A DNA stretch of 64,000 nucleotides from Intestinibaculum porci (GTDB lineage Bacteria; Bacillota_I; Bacilli_A; Erysipelotrichales; Coprobacillaceae), in assembly GCF_003925875.1 (NCBI RefSeq), contig NZ_AP019309.1, positions 2,170,001 to 2,234,000 on the forward strand. The letters run 5' to 3'. The notes beneath the pieces were generated by a model. The model made no database searches. It saw nothing but the letters and a program-made list of their open reading frames with translations, and had not been told where the DNA came from. Shown here in pieces: positions 55,592 through 64,000 of this stretch. Every line of letters begins with the position of its first letter. Position 1 is the first letter of the stretch. The position numbers and the translations under genes are program-made.

Positions 55592-56163
55592 TGTCTAATC
55601 TCCTTTAACAAGTTTTTCATCATTTGTGGTCCATCTTTGGTAAGAATCGATTCGGGATGGAACTGTAACCCATAAACGGGATAATCTTTATGTTTAATCG
55701 CCATAATTTCGTAATCGTCACTATAAGCGATAATTTTTAAACTGTCCGGCCAATTGTTTTCATCCCCGGCTAAAGAATGATAGCGCGCTACTTCAACGCG
55801 GGATGATAAGCCTTGAAAAAGCGGCTCCTTTTCATCAACAGTGATGAGTGAAGATTTACCATGCATGATCTTTTTCGCATATGTAATCTGACCGCCAAAG
55901 GATTCGATCAATGCCTGATGGCCTAGGCAAATACCTAGCATCGGAATCTTTTGATAAAACGTGCGAATCACCTCTTCACAGACGCCCGCCTCACTTGGAC
56001 GCCCTGGGCCGGGCGATAAAACGATCATTTCCGGCTGCATCTCTTCAATCTGTTTTATTGTCATAGCATCATTACGGACCACTTTGATCTCCTCGCCTAA
56101 AGAGCCAAGCAGCTGATATAAGTTGTAGACAAAGCTGTCATAGTTATCAATCATGAGAATCAT
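55588..56163 (-). CDS. trpG: Anthranilate synthase component II (glutamine amidotransferase)
   Basis: A 191-residue class I amidotransferase. [12 protein letters not shown], the nucleophile Cys in [11 protein letters not shown], and GLQFHPESI with the His-x-Glu pair. It could also serve PabA function. It overlaps trpE by four bases. Confidence 0.94.
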   Translation of the reverse strand: MILMIDNYDSFVYNLYQLLGSLGEEIKVVRNDAMTIKQIEEMQPEMIVLSPGPGRPSEAGVCEEVIRTFYQKIPMLGICLGHQALIESFGGQITYAKKIMHGKSSLITVDEKEPLFQGLSSRVEVARYHSLAGDENNWPDSLKIIAYSDDYEIMAIKHKDYPVYGLQFHPESILTKDGPQMMKNLLKEIRQ

Positions 56164-57623
56164 ACGTCGATCCCTCCGTTCGCAATTTTTAAGGCTTCAA
56201 TAACAGCCGCCGCTTTATTGAGACATTCCTGATATTCATTTTCCGCCTTTGAATCATAAACGATCCCCGCTCCGGAACAGATATACACTTTATTGCTTTT
56301 CTTATAAGCTAAACGAATGCCGATGCAGGTATCCATATTCCCAGTGAAATCTAAATAACCGATAGCCCCACCGTAAATACCGCGTTTTACTTTTTCCAAT
56401 TCACCGATAATTGAGCAAGCTTTGATCTTAGGCGCTCCTGATAATGTTCCCGCCGGCAACATCGTTTCAATCGCACTTAAGGCATCTTCCCCTTCTTTGA
56501 TTGTGCCTTGCACTTCCGATGCGATATGCATAATCTTGGAAAATTTCATGATTTCTTTGTATTTATGTACCTTGACCGAACCAATCTGACAGATCTTGCC
56601 TAAATCATTACGTCCTAAGTCCACCAACATATTATGTTCAGCTAATTCTTTTTCATCGTGTTTTAACTCTTCTTCTAAAGCCCGATCTTCCACTTCCGTC
56701 ATCCCACGTGGCCGTGAGCCGGCAATCGGGAAGGTATAAAGCGTATCACCGGAAAGCTTAACCATGGTTTCTGGTGAAGCCCCCGCCACTTCTAATGAGC
56801 TAGAATAGAAGTAAAACATATAGGGAGACGGATTGGTAGTACGTAAAACTCTGTAGGTATCAAGTAAAGAACCGGAGCATTTCGCTTCGATGCGGTTAGC
56901 CAAAACCGCCTGGAAGATATCCCCTTCGACAATATGATGTTTCACTTCTTCCACTTTCGCGCAGTATTCTTCTTTCGAGAACATAGGCATAAAAGGCCCC
57001 TTAAGTCGTAATGGATCACTCATATCCATATAATCCATTTTGATCATCCGTTCGATTTCTTCAATACGCTGGCATTTCTTCGGATAATCACTTTCAATAT
57101 GATCAGCATCGACATTGACAATAATCATGATCTTTTGACGTTCATGATCAAAGCAAATACATTCATCAAAATACATCAGATCGACATCTTTAAAATGGGC
57201 ATTGGAACTGTTGCCAAAAGTGACAGTCGGTTCACTGTACTTGAGATAATCGTAAGCGAAGAAGCCGACAAAGCCACCCGTAAAGGTTGGAAAGCCGGAT
57301 AATTTCATCGTCTTATGACGCTGCATCACTTCCCGTAAGAACTTAGTTGGATTTTTGCGTCCTTTGTCAATGCCGTCAACCGTTAAACGGCCATTATTAC
57401 AGGTCACTTCGTGTTTCGGATCATAACCGATAAAGGAATAACGCCCCCAGGTCGATGACTGTTCATGAGACTCTAAAATAAAACAGTGATCGGTCACAGC
57501 TTTACATTTCTTCAAGACCATAATAGGTGTAAAGAAATCACTATAAATTTCCTTTTTCAGTGGAATCTGTCGATACCCCTGATGATCTAATGCTTTCATT
57601 TCTTCAAGTGATGGACTATACAT
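56160..57623 (-). CDS. trpE: Anthranilate synthase component I
   Basis: A 487-residue chorismate enzyme, the first in the pathway. GDIFQAVLANRIEA, PSPYMFYFYS, PIAGSRPRG, LVDLGRNDLG and PAGTLSGAPKIKA are the conserved blocks. The ESHEQSSTWGRYSFIG region near the N-terminus contains the tryptophan feedback motif (LLES form replaced by ILES). First gene of trpEGDCFBA, behind the T-box. Confidence 0.96.
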   Translation of the reverse strand: MYSPSLEEMKALDHQGYRQIPLKKEIYSDFFTPIMVLKKCKAVTDHCFILESHEQSSTWGRYSFIGYDPKHEVTCNNGRLTVDGIDKGRKNPTKFLREVMQRHKTMKLSGFPTFTGGFVGFFAYDYLKYSEPTVTFGNSSNAHFKDVDLMYFDECICFDHERQKIMIIVNVDADHIESDYPKKCQRIEEIERMIKMDYMDMSDPLRLKGPFMPMFSKEEYCAKVEEVKHHIVEGDIFQAVLANRIEAKCSGSLLDTYRVLRTTNPSPYMFYFYSSSLEVAGASPETMVKLSGDTLYTFPIAGSRPRGMTEVEDRALEEELKHDEKELAEHNMLVDLGRNDLGKICQIGSVKVHKYKEIMKFSKIMHIASEVQGTIKEGEDALSAIETMLPAGTLSGAPKIKACSIIGELEKVKRGIYGGAIGYLDFTGNMDTCIGIRLAYKKSNKVYICSGAGIVYDSKAENEYQECLNKAAAVIEALKIANGGIDV

Positions 57624-57639
57624 ACTATTGCCTCCCTAA

Positions 57640-57915
57640 AACTTTATATAAAAAACCGTCCTGAAAGTGTACATATCATCTTTCAAGGACGGTTAAACCG
57701 CGGTGCCACCTTGCTTCACTAAAAAAGTGCTCTCGTGATTCTATCAAATCACTGATTCTTACGCGAATCATGCGTCGAGGTATACTCAGATTACTCTTTT
57801 GACCTCGCCCTCAGTGGTCCATATAACAAAAGGTTACTGCCTGTTTCCATCCTCCAGGCTCTCTCTTAGCACTGCTTTCATTCCTTCTCCACGTCATCGG
57901 TTTGTGTACTTTTAT
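57640..57915 (-). promoter_or_regulatory. T-box leader for tryptophan
   Basis: On the minus strand the T-box AAGGTGGCACCGCGG (complement of 57698-57712) is exact. It is followed by a terminator stem of CCGTCC-TGAAAG with CTTTCA-GGACGG (57653-57694) and a T run. The Stem I distal loop region is at GCCTGGAGG. TGG at 57819-57821, in the 3' strand of Stem I before ACC, is the likely specifier codon for tryptophan. Uncharged tRNA-Trp would stop termination and turn on trpEGDCFBA. Confidence 0.9.
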
Positions 57916-58009
57916 TCTACACACATTCGCAAAAGTGTCAATATATTTTATTGAGTTTCCAAAATCTTTTATATTATTTTTAGTTTTTATCTAATTATAC
58001 TTGTCTTAT

Positions 58010-58759
58010 TTATAAACTGATTTCAAATAACGAATCATCCATCAGATCGCTCGTCATTTCTTTCGGTAATTGTCTGACCCCTGGCTCTTTGGCGCAGATA
58101 TAAGTAAACGGATCAACAGCATAATAAGACTTTCCCACTTTCGTACGGGCCCATTGATGATCATACTTATTCGCATTGACATGTTCAAAGCGATAGCCAA
58201 GAATATTCAGACATAAGCCTGTCGCTCGCGTCGCCCCGGCGCAGGTCACCTTATGATCGACAAAATAACCATAAGGATCATTATAGTGTTTGCCTTTTGT
58301 ATTATAGGTAGCCATTTGATCAAAATAATGACGTAATAATAGCGTCAAACGTTTTAAAGTCTTTTCCTTATTTGGCGATAAAGCCTGTTTGACAAGAACA
58401 AGCGCCTCTTTATAAGCTTTCTTGGCTTGTTTCTCATTCATCTTGCCGATCCAGGCTTTGCGATCTTTCAGATTTTTAAAAGCGACAAGCTTTTTCTTTT
58501 TGACAATGACCTTGAAAGGATAGACCTGCTCATCGATCGTGACCTTCATGGTTGTCTGCCCAGCCTTAGTCGCCATAATAGAATTGCCATTGACGACTTT
58601 CATAATCTTTGGATGGGCGATATCAATCTTTAATGTCACATCATCATCAACCGCAAAACAATTAAGCGCACCAACATAAGTTGTCAAACTTTTTTCCTGT
58701 GCATAGATCGGTGTCATACTCATTAACATCATGCATAAAACAATGATTATTTTCTTCAT
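58010..58759 (-). CDS. Secreted transglutaminase-like protein with Big domain
   Basis: A 249-residue protein with a signal peptide (residues 1-20, ending YAQ). Residues 30-90 look like a Big-type Ig fold. The C-terminal part has a transglutaminase/peptidase-like triad: Cys in KVTCAGATRA, His in KYDHQWARTKV and Asp in YYAVDPFTY. Likely a cysteine peptidase or crosslinker acting on the wall; substrate unknown. AAGGAGG precedes the ATG. Confidence 0.75.
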   Translation of the reverse strand: MKKIIIVLCMMLMSMTPIYAQEKSLTTYVGALNCFAVDDDVTLKIDIAHPKIMKVVNGNSIMATKAGQTTMKVTIDEQVYPFKVIVKKKKLVAFKNLKDRKAWIGKMNEKQAKKAYKEALVLVKQALSPNKEKTLKRLTLLLRHYFDQMATYNTKGKHYNDPYGYFVDHKVTCAGATRATGLCLNILGYRFEHVNANKYDHQWARTKVGKSYYAVDPFTYICAKEPGVRQLPKEMTSDLMDDSLFEISL

Positions 58760-58816
58760 CGAATCCCTCCTTATCTATCTTCATTGTAATCGCTTTCTAG
58801 AAAGAATAAAAGAAAA

Positions 58817-58846
58817 AGAGTGCCTTACGTTAAAAGACACTCTAAG
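58817..58846 (-). terminator. Terminator of the 351-aa transglutaminase gene
   Basis: On the minus strand AGAGTG-CTT pairs with AAG-CACTCT, with one unpaired base in each arm, then TTTTTC. Confidence 0.65.
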
Positions 58847-59897
58847 CCATCGTAAGCGAATTAAGTACGCCGCATGAACGGGTATCCGCATAGTGAGATG
58901 GGAAGCTACTCTTATTCTTCAGATAATATTGAGAAGAATCCGTAGTATCATCCCAAGTGACATCGATGTTATACCACTTACCGCCAATTTTCACAATATT
59001 CCAGGCATGATTGCCTGAGCCAGAGGAGCCATAAGCCGTTCCAGTCATGACACGGCTTTGAATATGCGCAGCATTGCACATTTCATAAAATAATAAAGCA
59101 TAACCTTCGCACACTGCCCCATGATCAATCAGCGCATTATAAGCAGTATAGCCACCATTGACATAGTCGGTATGATTGACAATATACTGATGTATCGTTT
59201 TCACCTTATTTTTTGTACTTCCCTTTAAATGTAATGACGAAACTGTCTTTTTTAAAGTCTTCTGAAAGCTTTTCTCATAGGAAGCACTGATCCGATAACT
59301 GAAGGTATACGTAATGGCCGTTTCATCTGCTGATGTCGTCGCGCTATAGGCATAAGAACGTAATGATAAATAATCATAATCATCGATATAGTTATGGGCC
59401 GCGGACATTAAATCGGTCGTAAAACTGCCGGCACTGGTTGCCTGATTCAATAATACAGTCACCTTGGTATCACGTTTCGCAATCGCCTTGCCGACGCCTT
59501 TTAAAGCCGTTTGATAACTGCCGCTGACCGTTGACTGGCCGCCACTGTTATTCACTGGATTGGTTAACGAACGTACCGCACTTTTTGAGCCGTTATAAAC
59601 CTTGACCGTAGTGGTATATTTTTTCCCTTTGATTTTTCCTGTCACCTTGGCGATGCCAGATGCCTTTGCCGTAACCTTCCCGTTTTTATTGACAACAGCA
59701 ATTTTCTTTTTATTTGATGACCAGCTGATTTTCCCTTTTCTTTCCTTAATTGTTAAGGTATAGGAGTTCCCTTTTGCGATCTTGAGTGTCTTAATATATG
59801 TCACTTGAGCCGCATCAGCCTGATGCGCATATAATGAACCTAAAAAGCAGACACTAGTAATCAATGCGATCCCGCATTTCTTAACAACATTTTTCAT
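58842..59897 (-). CDS. Secreted Big2-transglutaminase protein
   Basis: A 351-residue protein. Signal peptide at 1-29; a Big2 domain at about 32-105 (KISWSSNKKKIAVVNKNGKV); a linker; then a transglutaminase-like domain in the last 160 residues: Cys in GAVCEGYALLFYEMC, His in SGNHAWNIVKI, Asp in WYNIDVTWDD. This Big2 plus transglutaminase form is common in gut Bacillota surface proteins. It likely works on wall or extracellular peptides. AAGGAAGGG precedes the ATG. Confidence 0.85.
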   Translation of the reverse strand: MKNVVKKCGIALITSVCFLGSLYAHQADAAQVTYIKTLKIAKGNSYTLTIKERKGKISWSSNKKKIAVVNKNGKVTAKASGIAKVTGKIKGKKYTTTVKVYNGSKSAVRSLTNPVNNSGGQSTVSGSYQTALKGVGKAIAKRDTKVTVLLNQATSAGSFTTDLMSAAHNYIDDYDYLSLRSYAYSATTSADETAITYTFSYRISASYEKSFQKTLKKTVSSLHLKGSTKNKVKTIHQYIVNHTDYVNGGYTAYNALIDHGAVCEGYALLFYEMCNAAHIQSRVMTGTAYGSSGSGNHAWNIVKIGGKWYNIDVTWDDTTDSSQYYLKNKSSFPSHYADTRSCGVLNSLTMA

Positions 59898-60007
59898 AAG
59901 GCTCCCTTCCTTTCACCTATAATGTACCAGCTTTCTTAAGGTCACGCAATATTTATTTTTATGATTTTATGTTACTTTATATTACTCAAAGCGTATTTAA
60001 GGTAAAA

Positions 60008-60032
60008 GAAAAGAAGCCCTAAAGCTTCTAAT
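60008..60032 (-). terminator. Terminator of first GH25 gene
   Basis: On the minus strand AGAAGC pairs with GCTTCT around TTTAGG, then TTTTC. Confidence 0.65.
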
Positions 60033-61788
60033 CATATTTATAGTTCATATCGACATAACCACTGATGCCATCAATCTTAAAGTCAGAACCCGTCTGCCAT
60101 AAATCAGGATAATAGGTTTGTCCCTGATAGGTAATGGAAGGAACAGCCGTATAACCGCCTAACTTTGTACCAGAAACAGAGTTATAGCCATAATGCGCTA
60201 ACCATCTTGAAGTAAATGAACTCATGAAGTATTCATTCGCTAAATAGTTATTGTACCATGAAGTCGATGAATAGATTCCGACATTGGTAAAACCATATTC
60301 CGCTAACTTCGCTGAGAAGGCTTCGCATAAGCCTTGCTGGTAGTCAGCTTTATCCGCTTTGGTATCCCCGCTTAATAAAGCGCTCTTCTGCTCTAAGTCT
60401 AAATAGATTGGCAACGTGAAATGCGAAGTCTTATAGCCCTGCAGGTAGCTTGCTAACATTTCCGCCTGATCCTGCGCTTCTTCAACACTCATCAAACCTT
60501 TATTGTCAGAAGAATTCATATACCAGTAAATACCATAATCCATACCCGCTGCTTCGGCTTTATCAATATTTGTTTTACAGTTGAGATCAATCCCATCACT
60601 ATTGGTTGTTTTTAATTTTGATAATGTATTCCCGCCACGGATAATCGCATAATCCACGCCGGCGGCTTTTAAGGCATTAAAATCAACATTGCCATTATGA
60701 TAAGAGACATCGACACCAATTTTCGCATTACCGGGATCGGTAATCGTCATATCTAAAGAATCGCCAGTGGAATCATTATAAATGGTCACATCACCAGCTT
60801 TTAATGGCATCACTAAGCCTGATTTAGAGACTAAGGCAATACTGTCATCACTGGAAGAATAGCTGCCTTTGCCTAATTTTACGCTCGCTTTGACACACTG
60901 CCCGACAACCCCGTTTGTATAAGTAGTACGCGTAGTCGTCCTGGCATCATTGGTGGCTGGCGTTACATTAGGATCACTGGATGTCTTGCTGGAAGCCATT
61001 GGCGCTTTATTGCCTGACTGTGTCACCGCTGGTGTTTCAGTCTGCGTATCAGGGGCATTGACAGTCACATTACACGTTAAAGTTTTATTATTAACTGCCA
61101 CCTGAATTTGTGTTGTGCCTGGCGCTACACCGGTCACAATGCCATTGGCATCAACCGTAGCGACCGCTGGATTAAGCGAAGTAAATGTAGCTGTCGTGGT
61201 ACCTTTATTTTTTAAAGATAACGTCGCTGTTTCGCCCTGCGTAATCGTTAATGACGAGACTGCTAAGCTCACCTGGGGTACGGTGACTTTACAGCTTAAC
61301 GTTTTACTGCCAGCTTTTGCTTTGATCGTGGCGCTGCCAGTAGCTATTGCCGTCACTTTACCTTTCGATACACTCGCAACCGCTGGATTGCTTGAGGTCC
61401 ATTTCACCTTTTTGGCATTATATTTGATCTTCAAAGTCTTTTTTGAACCAATCACCATTGTTGTCTTCTTTAACGATAAGACTGGTGTTAAAACTTTGAC
61501 GCGACATTTATAAGTACGTTTATTAACTTTCGCTTTAATATAAGCGACACCTGGTTTTAAAACTGTCAGCTTCCCTTTCGAAGTCACTTTTACAACCGAT
61601 TTTTTAGTTGTACTCCACTTAGCTTTTTTACGTGTTCCCTTTAAATATAAGGAATACTTCTTGCCCTGAATAGCTGAAAGTTTTGTTCTGTTTAAACGCA
61701 CTCTTGTTTTGGCTTGTACAGGCATGGTCATACTGCCTGCCACTGCGAAAACAAGGGCTGCTTTAAAAATTGTTTTTGATAACTTCAT
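60028..61788 (-). CDS. Big2-repeat GH25 lysozyme (first)
   Basis: 586 residues from the ATG at 61788, behind GGAGGG; the longer frame adds 12 codons. A signal peptide (1-26) is followed by three Big2 domains (about 28-250; WTSSNPAVASVSKGKVTA is one), a Thr/Pro/Ser-rich linker (250-290), and a GH25 domain over the last ~230 residues: GVDVSYHNGNVDF with the N-terminal Asp, and IYLDLEQ with the acid pair. GH25 enzymes cut the glycan between MurNAc and GlcNAc. It is paired with a paralog upstream. Confidence 0.88.
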   Translation of the reverse strand: MKLSKTIFKAALVFAVAGSMTMPVQAKTRVRLNRTKLSAIQGKKYSLYLKGTRKKAKWSTTKKSVVKVTSKGKLTVLKPGVAYIKAKVNKRTYKCRVKVLTPVLSLKKTTMVIGSKKTLKIKYNAKKVKWTSSNPAVASVSKGKVTAIATGSATIKAKAGSKTLSCKVTVPQVSLAVSSLTITQGETATLSLKNKGTTTATFTSLNPAVATVDANGIVTGVAPGTTQIQVAVNNKTLTCNVTVNAPDTQTETPAVTQSGNKAPMASSKTSSDPNVTPATNDARTTTRTTYTNGVVGQCVKASVKLGKGSYSSSDDSIALVSKSGLVMPLKAGDVTIYNDSTGDSLDMTITDPGNAKIGVDVSYHNGNVDFNALKAAGVDYAIIRGGNTLSKLKTTNSDGIDLNCKTNIDKAEAAGMDYGIYWYMNSSDNKGLMSVEEAQDQAEMLASYLQGYKTSHFTLPIYLDLEQKSALLSGDTKADKADYQQGLCEAFSAKLAEYGFTNVGIYSSTSWYNNYLANEYFMSSFTSRWLAHYGYNSVSGTKLGGYTAVPSITYQGQTYYPDLWQTGSDFKIDGISGYVDMNYKYD

Positions 61789-61840
61789 CGTCTGCCCTCC
61801 ATATGCTTTTTCAGTATAAGACATTTCTCCCTAGATGTCA

Positions 61841-61869
61841 AAAAATGTCAGTTTTTAAGCTGACATTTC
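61841..61869 (-). terminator. Terminator of second GH25 gene
   Basis: On the minus strand AAATGTCAG pairs with CTGACATTT around CTTAAAAA, followed by TTTTTG. Confidence 0.75.
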
Positions 61870-63776
61870 TAATTATATTTATAGTTCATATCGACATAGC
61901 CGCTGATGCCATCAATCTTAAAATCAGAACCCGTCTGCCATAAATCAGGATAATACGTGACGCCATTATAGGTATAAGATGGAATCGTCGTATAATTTGT
62001 CATTGAAGAACCGGTGACTGAATTATAGCCATAGTGCGCCTGCCATAAAGAATTAAAGTTTGTCACATAGTAAGCTGACTGTAAGTAGTTCTTATACCAT
62101 GAAGTTGAAGAATAAATACCAATATTGTTGTAGCCATAAGCTTTTAAGGTATTGGTAAACGTTTCGACAATGGTCTGTAAGTTAGCCACTTTTTCACTGG
62201 CATTAGACCCCGTTATTAAAGCCGAAGTCTGCTCTAAATCTAAATAGATCGGCATCGTAAACTGACTCGTCTTATATTGTGATAAGTACGTTGCCAACAT
62301 CGTCGCCTGGGCGCTCGCTTGATCTGTTGTCATCAGCCCGCTATTACTGCTGGCGTTCATATACCAGTAGACACCATATTTCATGCCGGCTGCTTCCGCT
62401 TTATCAATATTCGTTTTTAAGTTTAAGTCAATGCCATCACTGTTAGTAGTCGATAATTTCTTTAACGTATTGCCGCCACGGATAATAGCGAAATCTACCC
62501 CCGCTGCTTTCATCTTATTAAAATCAACATTGCCATTATGATAAGACACATCAACGCCAACTTCCACATTACCCGGATCGGTAATGGTTATCGTCATGGC
62601 CGCATTATTTTTTGTATTGGTAATGGTGACAGTCCCCGCTTTAAGCGGCATCACTAAACCGGCTTTAGAAACTAAGGCAGTTGTTGGATCACTAGAGGTA
62701 TAAGTGCCGCTTGATCCTAATGTCGAAGTGACTTTGATTGTTTGCCCTACAACCCCTGCCGTTGTCGTTGTGCGCACGGTATCAAATGATGTCTTGGGCG
62801 TTGTGACTGGTACTGGTGCGGCTGGTGCATTGACCGTAACCTGTGTTGATAAGATTGTTGTCCCCACCTGGGCATTTACCGTTGTTGTCCCGGCACTTAC
62901 TCCAGTAATGATGCCCCCTTTTACAACGCTTGCAACGGCGCTGTCAGCCGACGACCAAACCGCCGTTGCTTTACAGTTACGAATATTCACATCAACCTTT
63001 TGCCCTGCTGTTAAGGTTACGCTTGTCTTTGTTAAAGACATCGCTGGAACCGTAACTTTACAGCTATAAGCTTTGCCGTTGATCGTTGCTTTAATGGTCG
63101 CAGAGCCGGCGGTCTGCCCCGTGACCACCCCTTTGGCGGTTACCGACGCGACGCTTGGCTTACTAGACGTCCATTTAACTGTGCCATAAGCTTTATTTAA
63201 TTTCAGCGTTTTCTTAGCGCCAACATAAATCGTTGCTTTTGATGCTGATAACTTAGGATTAACAACTGTCACTTTACGGCTGTAACGCTTTTTGCCAATT
63301 TTCGCATAAATCGTCGCTTTGCCCGTTTTCTTGGCAGTCACTTTTCCTTTACTATTGATGGTCACAATTTTCTTATTGGATGAAGACCATTTCACTTTTT
63401 TCTTGTTGTAAGCAAGTTTTAAGGTTTTACTGCCACGGACATTTAAAGTGACCGACGTTGGTGAAATATAAGGGCTCGGATTTTTAACTGTCACAGCGCA
63501 GCGATAGGTTTTACCGCTCACTTTGGCCTTAATTGTCACCTTACCGGCACGTAAGCCTTTGACTTTGCCTTTACTCGTTACAGAGGCAATCTTTTTATTT
63601 GAGGAAGACCAGCTTACTTTCTTTTTGGTCCCTTTGATGGTAAGCGTCTTCGTTTTCCCTTTCACAATGGATGCCTTTTTCGCGCTGAGTTTCACCGCCG
63701 CATAGGTCGGTGTTAACTGCAATGACGTCATCGTCAATGCTAACGCTGGCATCATCCACAATGCTTTTAATCTCAT
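61869..63776 (-). CDS. Big2-repeat GH25 lysozyme (second)
   Basis: A 635-residue paralog of the preceding protein, with an added Big2 domain. Signal peptide 1-26; four Big2 domains to about 320 (KVSWSSSNKKIASVTSKGKV and three more); linker; GH25 domain over the last ~230 residues with GVDVSYHNGNVDF and IYLDLEQ. The two proteins agree at most positions in the GH25 part and differ more in the repeats, suggesting duplication followed by change in the binding arms. Confidence 0.88.
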   Translation of the reverse strand: MRLKALWMMPALALTMTSLQLTPTYAAVKLSAKKASIVKGKTKTLTIKGTKKKVSWSSSNKKIASVTSKGKVKGLRAGKVTIKAKVSGKTYRCAVTVKNPSPYISPTSVTLNVRGSKTLKLAYNKKKVKWSSSNKKIVTINSKGKVTAKKTGKATIYAKIGKKRYSRKVTVVNPKLSASKATIYVGAKKTLKLNKAYGTVKWTSSKPSVASVTAKGVVTGQTAGSATIKATINGKAYSCKVTVPAMSLTKTSVTLTAGQKVDVNIRNCKATAVWSSADSAVASVVKGGIITGVSAGTTTVNAQVGTTILSTQVTVNAPAAPVPVTTPKTSFDTVRTTTTAGVVGQTIKVTSTLGSSGTYTSSDPTTALVSKAGLVMPLKAGTVTITNTKNNAAMTITITDPGNVEVGVDVSYHNGNVDFNKMKAAGVDFAIIRGGNTLKKLSTTNSDGIDLNLKTNIDKAEAAGMKYGVYWYMNASSNSGLMTTDQASAQATMLATYLSQYKTSQFTMPIYLDLEQTSALITGSNASEKVANLQTIVETFTNTLKAYGYNNIGIYSSTSWYKNYLQSAYYVTNFNSLWQAHYGYNSVTGSSMTNYTTIPSYTYNGVTYYPDLWQTGSDFKIDGISGYVDMNYKYN

Positions 63777-63838
63777 TTCACAATCATTCCTTTCCTGCAG
63801 TTGCTATTCTATCATTAAAAATGCAAGTGAAACTTAAA

Positions 63839-63860
63839 AAACATCCAGAAACTGGATGTT
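63839..63860 (-). terminator. Terminator of the histidine kinase gene
   Basis: On the minus strand AACATCCAG pairs with CTGGATGTT around TTT, then TTTTT. Confidence 0.75.
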
Positions 63861-64000
63861 AAGAAACCGGTAAAATGACAATCATCGCTAAGGATTTCTC
63901 ATCACTGGTGGTGGCATGAATCTTGCCTTTATGCGCTTCGACAACACTTTTCGCAATCGATAAGCCAATACCGTAGCCGCCCGTTTCGGAGTTACGAGAC
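63859..64000 (-). CDS. Sensor histidine kinase, C-terminal end only
   Basis: The last ~46 residues of a HATPase_c domain: ETGGYGIGLSIAKSVVEAHKGKI is the G2 box and following helix, as in OmpR-group sensor kinases. The gene continues beyond the window. Confidence 0.85.
   Translation of the reverse strand, partial: SRNSETGGYGIGLSIAKSVVEAHKGKIHATTSDEKSLAMIVILPVS

Noticed and set aside
61115-61513. Plus-strand frames over the Big2-GH25 genes (also 62704-63069)
   Set aside because: Long antisense frames arise from the codon use of Big2 repeats. They lack ribosome sites and terminators.

Overview
The window reads as a stretch of low-GC Bacillota chromosome. The evidence is the SufCDSUB iron-sulfur operon with SufU, a T-box-controlled trp operon, a single-chain pyruvate:ferredoxin oxidoreductase, a PPi-type phosphofructokinase, and AGGAGG-type ribosome binding sites almost everywhere. 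The mix of anaerobic metabolism and abundant Big-domain surface proteins fits a gut anaerobe of the Erysipelotrichia type. That placement is inference; no rRNA gene is present to settle it.

Layout. 1-1270: a partial secreted Big-like protein and a Ser/Asn/Thr-rich membrane protein. 1280-11600: a pile-up of mobile elements. It holds (i) an IscB RNA-guided nuclease gene with a strongly folded leader (omega-RNA candidate), (ii) an IS110/IS1111-like element whose transposase is split by an IS1634-like element, leaving an unusually long 117-118 bp target duplication, (iii) a gene-less IS200/IS605-like relic made of hairpins, and (iv) a 4-kb element with 39-bp inverted ends that carries two different DD(35)E transposases. 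11900-33030: core genes: a HEAT-methyltransferase fusion, a glycerate uptake/kinase operon (permease frameshifted) with its CdaR-type regulator, ferritin, the suf operon, PrsA-like foldases, a HIT protein, PFOR, and a LytTR two-component system behind a secreted protein. 33190-40820: pfk, whose stop codon is abutted by an IS66 element with a perfect 8-bp duplication. That IS66 is itself split by a trio of tyrosine recombinases (RIT element).

40830-64000: Nudix hydrolases, PepV-type peptidase, tRNA-Leu, glgB with a divergent TetR regulator and two matching palindromes, a duplicated Rpn-type nuclease gene with one deleted copy, a HAD phosphatase, the complete trpEGDCFBA operon behind a Trp T-box, and a run of secreted proteins: two transglutaminase-like and two Big2-GH25 lysozymes. 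The window ends inside a sensor histidine kinase.

The most unusual content is in the nested elements: IS1634-like inside IS110-like beside IscB; RIT inside IS66 beside pfk; and the two-transposase element. Several broken frames (gntP-like permease, second transposase orfB, ritA start, a small SAP-like ORF) are single-base events and could be real decay or assembly errors.
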